Assembly (NCBI GenBank): GCA_963789025.1
Contig: CAWBIT010000006.1
Span: forward strand, 248,001 to 312,000
Source of the DNA: AP-15 sp963789025
GTDB taxonomy: Bacteria; Pseudomonadota; Alphaproteobacteria; ATCC43930; CGMCC-115725
Direction of reading: 5' to 3'
Length of the DNA: 64,000 nucleotides
The notes under the pieces are model-generated. The model did no database searches. It was not told where the DNA came from and saw only the letters and a list, made by a program, of their open reading frames with translations. Position numbers and translations under genes: made by a program. Shown one piece after another: positions 25,910 to 34,275 of the stretch (positions are counted from its first letter, which is position 1; the number at the start of each line of letters is the position of its first letter).

Positions 25910-26305
25910 TTGGATCTACTCGACCGGGTGAATGAAACCAAGCTGCCTTTTGCCGAACTCCTGGGCGTCGAGTTCGTCAGCGCCTTGCCGGACAAAATCG
26001 TCGCCGAGATGACCGTCCGAGAGGACCTTTGCACCATTCCGGCCGTGCTTCACGGCGGCGCGATCATGGCGTTCGCCGATACTCTCGGGGCGATGGGCAC
26101 GATCGTCAATTTGCCGCAGGGGGCGGGCACGACGACGGTGGAGAGCAAGACCAATTTTGTCGCGCCGGCGCCAGTCGGAACGCGGGTGATCGGAGAGACC
26201 ACCCCGGTCCACCGCGGCAGGCGGACCATGATCTGGCAGACGCGCATTTCGACCAGCGAGGGCCGCCTCGTCGCCCTCGTCACGCAGACACAACTTGTGC
26301 TCTAA
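25910..26305 (+). CDS. PaaI-family hotdog thioesterase
   Basis: A 131-aa hotdog-fold protein. PAVLHGGAIMAFADTLGAMG is the typical active-site helix region (HGG plus Asp/Glu), followed by TTVESKTNFVAPAPVGTRV. Family members hydrolyse acyl-CoA, often phenylacetyl-CoA-like thioesters. The start is a TTG at 25910, preceded by AAGGGGAGA. The alternative GTG at 25928 would cut a few residues. It is divergent from the S41 homologue, and the gap 25737-25909 shows no other gene. Confidence 0.88.
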   Translation: MDLLDRVNETKLPFAELLGVEFVSALPDKIVAEMTVREDLCTIPAVLHGGAIMAFADTLGAMGTIVNLPQGAGTTTVESKTNFVAPAPVGTRVIGETTPVHRGRRTMIWQTRISTSEGRLVALVTQTQLVL

Positions 26306-26349
26306 AAGCTTAGCTCGAAATGAAGTCCGTCCTTCACAATGGGCTTTCC

Positions 26350-26612
26350 GTCACCCCCGCGAAAGCGACGCGAAAGCGGGGGGCCGATTACAACCACTGT
26401 AGCCTTGCCGCCTCTGGATTCCCGCTTTCGAGCCTGGGAAGAAATGGGTGCAATGCGGCGGTGCGTGCTTCGAGACGCGTCCTTCGGCGCTCCTCAGCAT
26501 GAGGTAATTCCTTGATCGCATTAGGGGAAACTCCTCATCCTGAGGAAGCTGCGAAGCAGCTGTCTCGAAGGACGCGAGGCGTTGATCCAGCCGATCGTCA
26601 ATTTCCTCCCAG
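26350..26612. repeat. Composite palindromic repeat, family B and family A (copy A2, inverted relative to A1)
   Basis: The gap 26306-26678 has no gene. It begins with CACCCCCGCGAAAGCG / GGATTCCCGCTTTCGAG stems (family B). Then 26461-26580 holds the family A element with CTCCTCAGCATGAGG and CCTCATCCTGAGGAAGCTGC plus GAAGCAGCTGTCTCGAAGG. Its right half and the flank GATCCAGCCGATCGTCAATT are the reverse complement of 3718-3787. A further TTTCGCGGGAATGACG piece ends the block. Confidence 0.75.
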
Positions 26613-26678
26613 GCTCTTTCGCGGGAATGACGACAAGAGGTAGTAATTGCCTTTTCTGGGCTCATTCTTAGTAAGCCT

Positions 26679-27884
26679 CTAAACCGCCCGCTCTTCGCGC
26701 AGTGCGGCGATCTCGGCGGTGGTGTAGCCGAGGCTGCCGAGGATCTCGTTGGTGTGCTCGCCGACCAGCGGGGCAGGACGGCGGTAGGCGCCCGGCGTTT
26801 CCGACAGCTCGATCGGGGTCGGCGCCAATGGCAGGGTATTGTCGAGCCCGGGAAAGGTCACTTCCTCGAGGAGGCCGGCGGCGCGGATATGCGGGTCGTC
26901 TAGCGCCTGCTGGGGCGAATAGACCTGGCCCGCAACGATGCTGGCCTCTTCGAGCGCGGCTAGCGCCTCGGCGCAGTTCCGCGATGCGCACCACTCGGAC
27001 ATGCGAGCGGAGATGATCTCGCCATGATCGGCCCGCGACTGGTCGCCCTTGAAGCGGGGGTCGCGGAGCCAATGCTCCTCGCCGATCATCCTGGCCCAGC
27101 GGCGAAACATCGGCCCGCCGATCACCGTCGCGACGATCCAGCCGTCCGTGGTCCGGAAGATGTCGGCCGGCGCCGAGTTGAACCCGCGATAGAGCGTCGC
27201 GGTCCGGTTCACGCTTGTCAGCGCCTGCTCGATCAGGGTGGCGTTGGTGAAGGCGATCGCGGTGCGCAGCAGGGCGCCCTCGACTTTCTGGCCGCGCCCG
27301 CTCTTGCCCCGTTCGATCAGCGCGGCCAACGTGCCGAACGCCGACAGACAGGCGGTGCCGAAATCGACCCACGGCACCTTGATCGCGATCGGTTGCTTCG
27401 GCGTGCCGGAGAGATAGACGGCGCCGCTCATCGCCTGGCCGATGCCGTCGAACCCATGCTTGTGGCTGAGCGGGCCGCCGGACCCGAAACCGGTCACTGT
27501 CGTCAGGATGATGTCGGGCTTGATCTGGCGCAGACTGTCGAGATCGAGCGCCAATGACCGCAAGACGCGGGGCGGCAGATTGGCGACGACGACATCGGCG
27601 GTGGCGACCAGCTTCCGGACGATGTCGCGGCCTTTCGGCGCGGCCGGATCCAACGTCATCCCGAGCTTGTTGCGGTTCATCGCGAGAAACATCGCGCCGC
27701 CGCCGGTGAACGGTTCGGCGGTGGGCCCGGCGCCGACCGGGATCATGCCGCGATCCTCGCCGCCGCCGATCCGCTCGATGCGGATCACTTCGGCGCCGAG
27801 ATCGCCGAGCAATGCGGCGCAGAACGGTCCCGCGATGTAGCGCCCGAAATCGAGGACGCGAATGCCGTCGAGCACACCAGCCAC
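26679..27884 (-). CDS. CaiB/BaiF CoA-transferase family protein (class III)
   Basis: About 401 aa from a GTG at 27884, preceded by GGGAGG at 6 nt. This start gives VAGVLDGIRVLDFGRYIAGPFC, the normal family N terminus. The longer frame from 28271 runs back through the cupin gene and is rejected. Family motifs: LLGDLGAEVIRIE, MNRNKLGMTLDPAAPKGRDI (with the usual NK[RL] spacing) and the C-terminal GEHTNEILGSLGYTTAEIAAL. These enzymes move CoA between carboxylic acids. It is divergent from the cupin and amidase genes. Confidence 0.92.
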   Translation of the reverse strand: MAGVLDGIRVLDFGRYIAGPFCAALLGDLGAEVIRIERIGGGEDRGMIPVGAGPTAEPFTGGGAMFLAMNRNKLGMTLDPAAPKGRDIVRKLVATADVVVANLPPRVLRSLALDLDSLRQIKPDIILTTVTGFGSGGPLSHKHGFDGIGQAMSGAVYLSGTPKQPIAIKVPWVDFGTACLSAFGTLAALIERGKSGRGQKVEGALLRTAIAFTNATLIEQALTSVNRTATLYRGFNSAPADIFRTTDGWIVATVIGGPMFRRWARMIGEEHWLRDPRFKGDQSRADHGEIISARMSEWCASRNCAEALAALEEASIVAGQVYSPQQALDDPHIRAAGLLEEVTFPGLDNTLPLAPTPIELSETPGAYRRPAPLVGEHTNEILGSLGYTTAEIAALREERAV

Positions 27885-27995
27885 AGATGCCCTCCCGCTC
27901 CTTGCCGCTCTCGCCGGGGTCACACCGAGTTTATCGCCCAGCTGCCCCCGCCGCATGCTACGATTGCGGCGTCGTGAACAACGTGTCCGAGGACG

Positions 27996-28289
27996 ATGCC
28001 AATGAACCGGGCGGATTTCGAGCACGAACTGGAAGCGCAAGGCTATCGGGAGGTTGTCGATCGCCGAATGGAGGCGGGCGCGATCAATCCTGAGCACGCT
28101 CACGAATTCGATGCGCGCCTGCTGATTCTCGAAGGCGAAATGACGATCGTGTGCGATGGCGAGGAGCGCACCTACCGCGCCGGCGATAGGTTTGCGATGG
28201 CCGCGGGACGGCGGCATACCGAGCTGTGCGGACCGCAGGGTGTTAGATATCTGGCTGGCCGCCGTTACCACCAGGCGCCGGCGAGTTAG
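27996..28289 (+). CDS. Small cupin-domain protein
   Basis: A 97-aa single-domain cupin. The metal-site pattern HAHEFDARLLILEGEMTIVCDGEERTYRAGDRF, then AGRRHTE, shows the two cupin motifs G(X)5HxH(X)3-4E(X)6G (partly varied: HAHEFD) and G(X)5PxG(X)2H/N (varied). It is likely a small metal-binding sensor or a sugar or amine-binding protein. It is followed 5 bp later by the amidase gene, so the two are likely co-transcribed. Confidence 0.85.
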   Translation: MPMNRADFEHELEAQGYREVVDRRMEAGAINPEHAHEFDARLLILEGEMTIVCDGEERTYRAGDRFAMAAGRRHTELCGPQGVRYLAGRRYHQAPAS

Positions 28290-28294
28290 CCGCG

Positions 28295-29827
28295 ATGTCG
28301 ATCAATACCATCAAAGTCCCGAGCCTGGAGCAGCTGGGCGAAGTCGCGGATGAGCTCGGCTTCACCTTCCCTGAGGCCGATCTCGCTGCTCATCACGAAA
28401 GCCTGGGTGCGGCGTTCGAGGCGTACAGCCGGCTCGACCGGATGGCGGACGAGCTGCCGCCGGTCAGCTACCCGCGCCTGCCCGGCCGGCGCCCTGCGCC
28501 CGAAGAAAACCCGCACGGCGCCTGGTACGTCAAGACCGAGGTCGCAGGCGCCGCCGCCGGCAAGCTCCGCGGCAAGACCGTGGCCCTGAAGGACAATATC
28601 TGCCTTGCGGGCGTGCCGATGATGAATGGCGCCTCGACGATGGAGGGCTATGTGCCGGATGTCGACGCGACCGTCGCGACGCGCATCCTCGATGCCGGCG
28701 GCACGATCGTCGGCAAGACGGTGTGCGAGTATTTCTGCTTCTCGGGCGGCAGCCATACCAGCGCCACCGGCCCGGTGCACAACCCGCACCGAATGGGCTA
28801 TTCGGCCGGCGGCTCGTCATCGGGCAGCGCGGCCGTCGTAGCGGCGGGCGAGGCGCCAATGGCATTGGGCGGCGACCAGGGCGGCTCGATCCGCATACCC
28901 GCCGCGTTCTGCGGAATTTATGGCATGAAGCCGACCCATGGTCTCGTGCCCTACACCGGCATCATGCCGATCGAGCTGACATTGGACCACACCGGGCCGA
29001 TGACCGCGACGGTCGAGGACAATGCATTGTTGCTCGAGGTACTGGCCGGGCCCGACGGGCTCGACCCCAGGCAATACGGCCCTGTGGCAAAGCCCTACCG
29101 CGAAGCGTTGGGCAGAGGCGCCGGCGGGCTGAGGATCGCGGTGGTCGAGGAGGGCTTCGCCCACTCGCAATCCATGCCGCAAGTCGATGCGATCGTCCAC
29201 GAGGCGGCCGGGCGATTCAGTGGAATGGGCGCCACCGTCGACACGGTGTCGATCCCGATGCATCGCGACGGTTCGGCAATCTGGCTGGCGGTCGCCGCCG
29301 AGGGCGCCCTGATGCAGATGATGCTGGGGAACGGCTTCGGCTTCAATTGGCAAGGGCTTTATGTCACGTCGATGCTGGATTTCCACAGCTCGTGGCGAAC
29401 CCGGGCGGACGAGCTGTCGGACACCCTCAAAAACACGATGCTGCTCGGGCATTACATGGTGACGCGCTACCGCGGCCATTATTACGCCAAGGCGCAGAAC
29501 CTCGTGCGCCGTCTGCGACGCGCCTATGACGAAGTGCTGTCGCGTTATGATCTCTTGCTGATGCCGACCCTGCCGATGGTCGCGACGCCATTGCCCGAAG
29601 CCAATGCGCCAGTCGGGGACATCCTGCAGCGCGGCTTCGAAATGCTGGCCAACACGGCGCAATTCGACTGCACGCACCACCCGGCAATGAGCCTGCCTTG
29701 CGGCATGGTCGACGGCCTGCCGGTCGGCATGATGCTGGTCGGGAGAGCCTTTGACGAGGAGGCGATCTACCGCGCCGCCGCCGCCTTCGAGAGCGGCGTC
29801 GACTGGAAGGGGCTGCGAGCGGTCTGA
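28295..29827 (+). CDS. Amidase signature family hydrolase
   Basis: A 510-aa amidase. The Ser-cisSer-Lys triad is visible: Lys in GKTVALKDNICLAGVPMMNG, the Ser-rich loop GYSAGGSSSGSAAVVAAGEA, and the nucleophile Ser in GGDQGGSIRIPAAFCGIYGMKPTHGLVP. Such enzymes hydrolyse amides to carboxylates and ammonia. It follows the cupin by 5 bp. The C-terminal part (TLPMVATPLPE, FDCTHHPAMSLPCGMVDGLPVGMMLVG) is typical. Substrate not known; AtzF-, glutamyl- or nitrile-pathway amidases are alternatives. Confidence 0.92.
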   Translation: MSINTIKVPSLEQLGEVADELGFTFPEADLAAHHESLGAAFEAYSRLDRMADELPPVSYPRLPGRRPAPEENPHGAWYVKTEVAGAAAGKLRGKTVALKDNICLAGVPMMNGASTMEGYVPDVDATVATRILDAGGTIVGKTVCEYFCFSGGSHTSATGPVHNPHRMGYSAGGSSSGSAAVVAAGEAPMALGGDQGGSIRIPAAFCGIYGMKPTHGLVPYTGIMPIELTLDHTGPMTATVEDNALLLEVLAGPDGLDPRQYGPVAKPYREALGRGAGGLRIAVVEEGFAHSQSMPQVDAIVHEAAGRFSGMGATVDTVSIPMHRDGSAIWLAVAAEGALMQMMLGNGFGFNWQGLYVTSMLDFHSSWRTRADELSDTLKNTMLLGHYMVTRYRGHYYAKAQNLVRRLRRAYDEVLSRYDLLLMPTLPMVATPLPEANAPVGDILQRGFEMLANTAQFDCTHHPAMSLPCGMVDGLPVGMMLVGRAFDEEAIYRAAAAFESGVDWKGLRAV

Positions 29828-30056
29828 CATCTCTGTCTTGCGCCGACAAGTATTGCCAGAAGGGTCCAGCCACCCTCTCCAAAGCAACCAATCGCTGGCT
29901 CGTCGAGAAACGTGGGCTCGGTCAGGCGCGACAATCGCGGTCGAGGCCGGACACAAGGGGCCGGGCGAGCACCGCGAAGACAAGCGTTCACGCCATACCG
30001 CTAAAATTAGCGGAAATACTACTATAAATTAACCAGCTGTCCACGCTAGGCTCGTA

Positions 30057-32243
30057 ATGCGCGAGCGCGGAGCGATGATGGCGGATACGACGATCGCGGG
30101 CGGGTGGCTCGGGCCGATGGCGGAATGGCGAGCCCGGCTTTTCGGAGCGCTCGCCGATCGCCTGGCAGCCGAAGGCGAGCGGCGCCTCTTATGGCTGCCG
30201 GTATTTTTCGGCGCCGGGATCGGCATCTACTTTCTCCTGAAGGTCGAGCCTCCCTTTTGGCCTGGCATCGCTGCGGCGATCGCCGGAGCCGTCGCGGCGA
30301 TCACGGTGCGTCGGCATCGCGTGTGTTGGGAAGCGGCGCTCGCATTCACTGTCTTTGCCGCGGGCTTTGCGTTGATGCGGGAGACCGCCTGGGAGCGCGA
30401 GGTGCCGATGCTGCAGCGGCACGTCGGGCCGACCGCCGTCAGTGGGCGGGTTGTCGACATCGACCTGATGGAGAAGGGCCGGCGCATCGTAATCGACGCC
30501 GATCCGCTGTCCGGCATCGAACCCCGCGATCAGCCGCGCCGTTTGCGCGTGCATATTCCGCCAAGCAGCGACGAGCTCAACCCGGGCGACCGCGTCAGCC
30601 TCAAGGCGATGCTCTATCCGGTGCCCGCGCAGATTTTGCCGGGCGGGCGCGACTTCCAGCGCGAGCTTTATTTCGCCGGTATCGGCGGGGTTGGGTACAC
30701 CTTTGGCGCGGCGCATCGGGTCGCCGGGCCGGATAGCGAAGGCGGCTGGCGCGAGGATCTGCGGCAACTGCGCACCGAAATGACGCGTCGGATAACCGCA
30801 ATCCTTCCTGGCTCGACCGGCGGTGTGGCTTCCGCGCTGATTACCGGTAAACGCGGCGCGATCACCGAAGAGGTCAAGCAAGCCTTTCGTGACACCGGTC
30901 TGTCCCACCTGCTGGCGATCGCCGGCTTGCACCTCGGGCTCGTCGGCGCTTTTGTGTTTTTCGCCGTGCGTGGCGGATTGGCGTTGATCCCGCCGATTGC
31001 ATTGCGCTATCCGATCAAGAAAATCGCCGCTTGCGCCACGCTCCTCGTGCTCACCTGCTATCTGCTGCTCTCGGGCGCCGCGATCCCGACCCAGCGGGCC
31101 TTTGTCATGAACGGCCTCGTCTTCGGGGCGATCATCATCGACCGGCTGCGGATCTCGATGCGGGTCTGCGCAATTGCCGCCATGGTCGTGCTCGTCATCG
31201 ACCCCTCCATCCTCGTCGGGGTGAGCTTCCAGATGTCATTCGGCGCGGTTGTCGCGCTGATTGCCGTATACGAGACCTATGGTGCGCGGCTCGGCCGACT
31301 GTTGTACAGCCGCTCGGTGTCGGGAAAGGTGCTGGGCTATTGCGGGGGTGTGGCGATCACGACCGTGGTCGCGACATTGGGCACCTACCCCTATTCGATC
31401 TACCATTTCCACCATCTCGCGCTCTACTCACCACTCGCCAATGTCATCGCAGTGCCGCTGAGCGCGATGTGGACATTGCCCTGGGGTGTGGTGACTTGCC
31501 TGTTGATGCCGCTCGGCCTCGAGCGGCTGGCATTGGCGCCGATGGGCTGGGGGATCGACATCACGATCTGGGTCGCGGAGCACATCTCCGCCCTGCCGGG
31601 CGACGTGTGGGCGATGCCGCGACTACCACCCGAGGGTCTGCTGCTGATTTCGTTCGGCGGGTTGTGGCTCTGCTTGTGGCAGGGCTCCTGGCGGCGCTGG
31701 GGTATAGTCGCGATCACCGCCGGCTTTGCCACCATGTTGCTGACCCGGCCACCCGATATTCTGATCGCCGATGGCGGGCGGTTTGTCGCCGCGCGGGCTT
31801 CCGACGGAGATTATTTCATCTCCGCCGACAAGGGCGAGAAGATCGTGCGCTCCTTCTTTGCCGCCGAGACCGGCGCGGCTTTGCAGGCCTGGCCTGCCGC
31901 CCCGAGAGCGGCGGTGAGCGAACTCGACTGCGCCGGTGAGATGTGCGCCTACACCGCTCGCGGCCGCCGTGTTGCAATCGCTACCGGCGAAGCCGCGCTG
32001 CCGATCAGATGTGCCGGGTTCGATGCGATCATCAGCCAGGTGCCGGCCGGCTTTCGTTGTCGATCGATGATGCCGGTCGTCGACCGGATCAATTCCTGGC
32101 GGCGCGGCGCCGTGGCGCTCTGGCTCGACCGGGACGGCATCACCATCGAAAGCGCCAATGAGAGCCGCGGCGACCGGCCCTGGGTCCCCCATCCGCGCCC
32201 GAAGGCGAACAGGCCCGCGCCGGGTCCGAGTAGCGCTGACTAA
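30057..32243 (+). CDS. comEC: ComEC/Rec2 family DNA-uptake channel protein
   Basis: A 728-aa polytopic inner-membrane protein. The N-terminal DUF4131 region has hydrophobic helices and a soluble OB-like part (VSGRVVDIDLMEKGRRIVID). The Competence domain has the hallmark GLSHLLAIAGLHLGLVGAFV, and there are many membrane segments to residue about 540. The C-terminal soluble part is short (IISQVPAGFRCRSM) and a full metallo-beta-lactamase domain is not evident, as in many alphaproteobacterial ComEC. An internal ATG at 30078 with GGAG 5 nt upstream is a possible alternative start. It lies in a gap-flanked position with no lexA downstream; gap 29828-30056 shows no gene. Confidence 0.9.
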   Translation: MRERGAMMADTTIAGGWLGPMAEWRARLFGALADRLAAEGERRLLWLPVFFGAGIGIYFLLKVEPPFWPGIAAAIAGAVAAITVRRHRVCWEAALAFTVFAAGFALMRETAWEREVPMLQRHVGPTAVSGRVVDIDLMEKGRRIVIDADPLSGIEPRDQPRRLRVHIPPSSDELNPGDRVSLKAMLYPVPAQILPGGRDFQRELYFAGIGGVGYTFGAAHRVAGPDSEGGWREDLRQLRTEMTRRITAILPGSTGGVASALITGKRGAITEEVKQAFRDTGLSHLLAIAGLHLGLVGAFVFFAVRGGLALIPPIALRYPIKKIAACATLLVLTCYLLLSGAAIPTQRAFVMNGLVFGAIIIDRLRISMRVCAIAAMVVLVIDPSILVGVSFQMSFGAVVALIAVYETYGARLGRLLYSRSVSGKVLGYCGGVAITTVVATLGTYPYSIYHFHHLALYSPLANVIAVPLSAMWTLPWGVVTCLLMPLGLERLALAPMGWGIDITIWVAEHISALPGDVWAMPRLPPEGLLLISFGGLWLCLWQGSWRRWGIVAITAGFATMLLTRPPDILIADGGRFVAARASDGDYFISADKGEKIVRSFFAAETGAALQAWPAAPRAAVSELDCAGEMCAYTARGRRVAIATGEAALPIRCAGFDAIISQVPAGFRCRSMMPVVDRINSWRRGAVALWLDRDGITIESANESRGDRPWVPHPRPKANRPAPGPSSAD

Positions 32244-32294
32244 GAGGCTGACCAATAATAAAGCGTTAGTTATCAATGAGTTACCGCTGCTACT

Positions 32295-32630
32295 CGTCTT
32301 TCCCGCGAAAGCAGGAATCCAGGGGCGGCAGGGCCGTAGCGGTTGCCCCCTGTTCGGGCCAGGGGCAGGCCCTGGACCCCGCTTTCGCGCTAGGGCATGC
32401 ACATATCGCAGAGCCCAAATTTCCCCCTCTCCGCCCTTGGGGGCGGAGAGGGTCGGGGTGAGGTGGGGGCAGCGACAGGCTCCGATTGACGGCACGACCC
32501 ACCTCACCCTCCCACGCCTTTCGGCGTGGGCCCCTCCCTCTCCCCCGCAGGCGGGCGGAGAGGGGCAAAAGCGCCGGAAACACAGCAGCGGCTCAAGATG
32601 TGTGCATGCCCTAGCGTTTTCGCGGGGGCG
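32295..32630. repeat. Nested repeat block: family C inside family B, bounded by an inverted repeat
   Basis: The gap 32244-32673 holds no gene. Family B material (TTCCCGCGAAAGCAGGAATC, then CCCCCTGTTCGGGCCAGGGG, then CCCCGCTTTCGCG) occupies 32295-32390 and resumes at about 32611-32630 (GCGTTTTCGCGGGGG). Between them lies a family C element (about 32421-32566) with CCTCTCCGCCC/GGGCGGAGAGG stems. The interruption is bounded by CGCTAGGGCATGCACAT (32388-32404) and ATGTGTGCATGCCCTAGCG (32598-32616), inverted copies of each other apart from 2 extra bases. Confidence 0.75.
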
Positions 32631-32673
32631 ACGATAACCCGTTGTGAAGACCGACTTCATTTTTGGCCAAGCT

Positions 32674-32883
32674 TTAAGGTGGACCGGCGTCCGGTTGGTC
32701 TTGGTCGCTGCCGGGCGGAGTTCGCTGCATCGTTATTTCTTTGTATACGACCCGAATCCCAAGGAACAAGATCAGCAGCCCGCCGATTGCAAAGACCGCT
32801 TTATCAGCGGCCACGGAGATGGCCAGAACACAGCCGCCGAAGATGACAAAAAAGACGCCGAGGCAGCCGAGAAACCAGCGCAT
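32674..32883 (-). CDS. Small membrane protein (69 aa), unknown
   Basis: MRWFLGCLGVFFVIFGGCVL onward: two hydrophobic segments (about residues 3-24 and 30-47) followed by a polar tail ending in Gln/Pro/Asp-rich sequence. No domain is recognised. It begins 4 bp after the radical SAM stop, so it is the last gene of the Lgt-like/radical SAM string and is probably co-translated with it. A role as a small membrane partner is an inference from position only. Confidence 0.6.
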   Translation of the reverse strand: MRWFLGCLGVFFVIFGGCVLAISVAADKAVFAIGGLLILFLGIRVVYKEITMQRTPPGSDQDQPDAGPP

Positions 32884-32886
32884 CGG

Positions 32887-34275
32887 TTAGCCGGCCGCCG
32901 ACCAGGCGAGCCCTGGTTGCCGGTGCAGCATATTGTAGGTGTCGAACGGGATGATCCGGCGGTCCGGCGTGACGAAGTGGATGCACGAGCGCTTGACCCC
33001 GGCGAGGCAGAAATTGAAGCGGTCGAGGAATGACACGACAGTCACCCGGAACACTTTGTCGTAGCCGAGCGAAGCCGGCAATTCGACGAGCGGCAGGCAG
33101 CACAGGATTTCGTGCAACACCCCGGCCGAGCGCTCCTCGGCGCAGGACAGAGACAGCAGTTCGATCAGCTTGGCGCGCCGGCGCGGGTGGCTCTCGAAAG
33201 TGACCGAGTTCGGCGCTTCGCGGACCAGCTCCTCTTGCGGGAACAGATCGGTGACCGGCCGGATCGCGGTGCCGTCGCGCAGCCCATAGCCGATCGAGAT
33301 CGCCTCCGGATTGCATGGCAACGGGATCATGTCGGCCTCGCCGAAGACCCCCCACCGGTCGAGGATCGCACGGCGGATTTCGCTCAACACAATGCGGTTC
33401 TGCTCCGGTATGAAGCCCTCGTTGCGCCCGGTGTCCTGCGCCGGCTGGAAATTGACCCCGCGCACGCAGCGCCACTGCGCCGCATGGCGCAGGACGTCGC
33501 CGATCTCCTGATCGTTGACGCCTTTGCGCACCGTCGCGACGAGGGTCGTCGACAAACCGACCCTTTCCAGATTGGCGAGCGCCATTGCGTGGGTGCGCCG
33601 CAGATCGGCGTCTCGAATCGTCTGCAACGCCGCCCGGCTCAATGCGTCGAACTGCAGATAGATCTCGAAGCGCGGCATGCACTCGGCCAGCCGCGCGGCG
33701 AAATCCGGCTCGGCCGCAATGCGGATGCCATTGGTGTTTAGCATCACATGATGGACATTGCGGCGCTTGGCGGCGGCAATGATCGCGAAGAGCTCGGGGT
33801 GCAAGGTCGGCTCGCCGCCGCTGATCTGCAACAGATCAGGCTCGCCTTCGCCGGCAACCAAGGTGTCGAGCATGCGCTCGACCGTAGCGAGCGGCAATTG
33901 CCCCGGAAGATCGGGCGAGGAGCCGGCGAAGCAAGTCGGGCATGTCAGGTTGCAGGTCTCGTTGATCTCGATCAGCGCCAGGCAGCTGTGCTGCTCGTGG
34001 TCGGGACAGAGGCCGCAATCGTACGGACAGCCCTTGTCGATCCGGGTCTGAAATTGCCGCGGCAGGTGACCCGGCTTCAGAAAATCGCGGCAGCGCTTCC
34101 AATAGTTTGCGTCGCTGGATACCAGCGTCTTTTTTACGCCGTGATCGGCGCAGCGCTTCTGGTACCAGACAGCACCGTTCTGTTCGATGATCTTAGCCGG
34201 GACCAGCCGAAGGCAGCTTGCGCACATCGAGGTTGTTTGACCGAGAAAGATGTAGGGGCGAGATTTTCTAGCCAA
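32887..34275 (-). CDS. Radical SAM protein of the tetraether-lipid-synthase (Tes/MJ0619)-like family
   Basis: 462 aa. An N-terminal zinc-ribbon or rubredoxin-like part has Cys18-x2-Cys21 and Cys42 plus His45. The extra cluster motif GCPYDCGLCPDHEQHSC (Cys83, 87, 90, His93, Cys98) precedes the radical SAM triad Cys108-x3-Cys112-x2-Cys115 in ETCNLTCPTCFAG. ISGGEPTLHPE is the SAM-binding GGE motif. This arrangement (GCPxxCGLCxxH then CNLxCPxCF) is characteristic of the archaeal Tes family, which joins lipid tails by C-C bonds, and of its bacterial homologues of unknown product. Its start overlaps the Lgt-like stop by 8 bp. Function in lipid tail coupling is inferred. Confidence 0.88.
   Translation of the reverse strand: MARKSRPYIFLGQTTSMCASCLRLVPAKIIEQNGAVWYQKRCADHGVKKTLVSSDANYWKRCRDFLKPGHLPRQFQTRIDKGCPYDCGLCPDHEQHSCLALIEINETCNLTCPTCFAGSSPDLPGQLPLATVERMLDTLVAGEGEPDLLQISGGEPTLHPELFAIIAAAKRRNVHHVMLNTNGIRIAAEPDFAARLAECMPRFEIYLQFDALSRAALQTIRDADLRRTHAMALANLERVGLSTTLVATVRKGVNDQEIGDVLRHAAQWRCVRGVNFQPAQDTGRNEGFIPEQNRIVLSEIRRAILDRWGVFGEADMIPLPCNPEAISIGYGLRDGTAIRPVTDLFPQEELVREAPNSVTFESHPRRRAKLIELLSLSCAEERSAGVLHEILCCLPLVELPASLGYDKVFRVTVVSFLDRFNFCLAGVKRSCIHFVTPDRRIIPFDTYNMLHRQPGLAWSAAG

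Noticed and set aside
26679..28271. 530-aa version of the CoA-transferase
   Set aside because: The extra 129 residues run backwards across the cupin gene; a GTG with GGGAGG at 27884 gives the family N terminus.
30000..30056. Promoter ahead of comEC from the AT-rich CGCTAAAATTAGCGGAAATA segment
   Set aside because: A short palindrome (GCTAAAATTAGC) is visible but no convincing -35/-10 pair can be fixed by eye.
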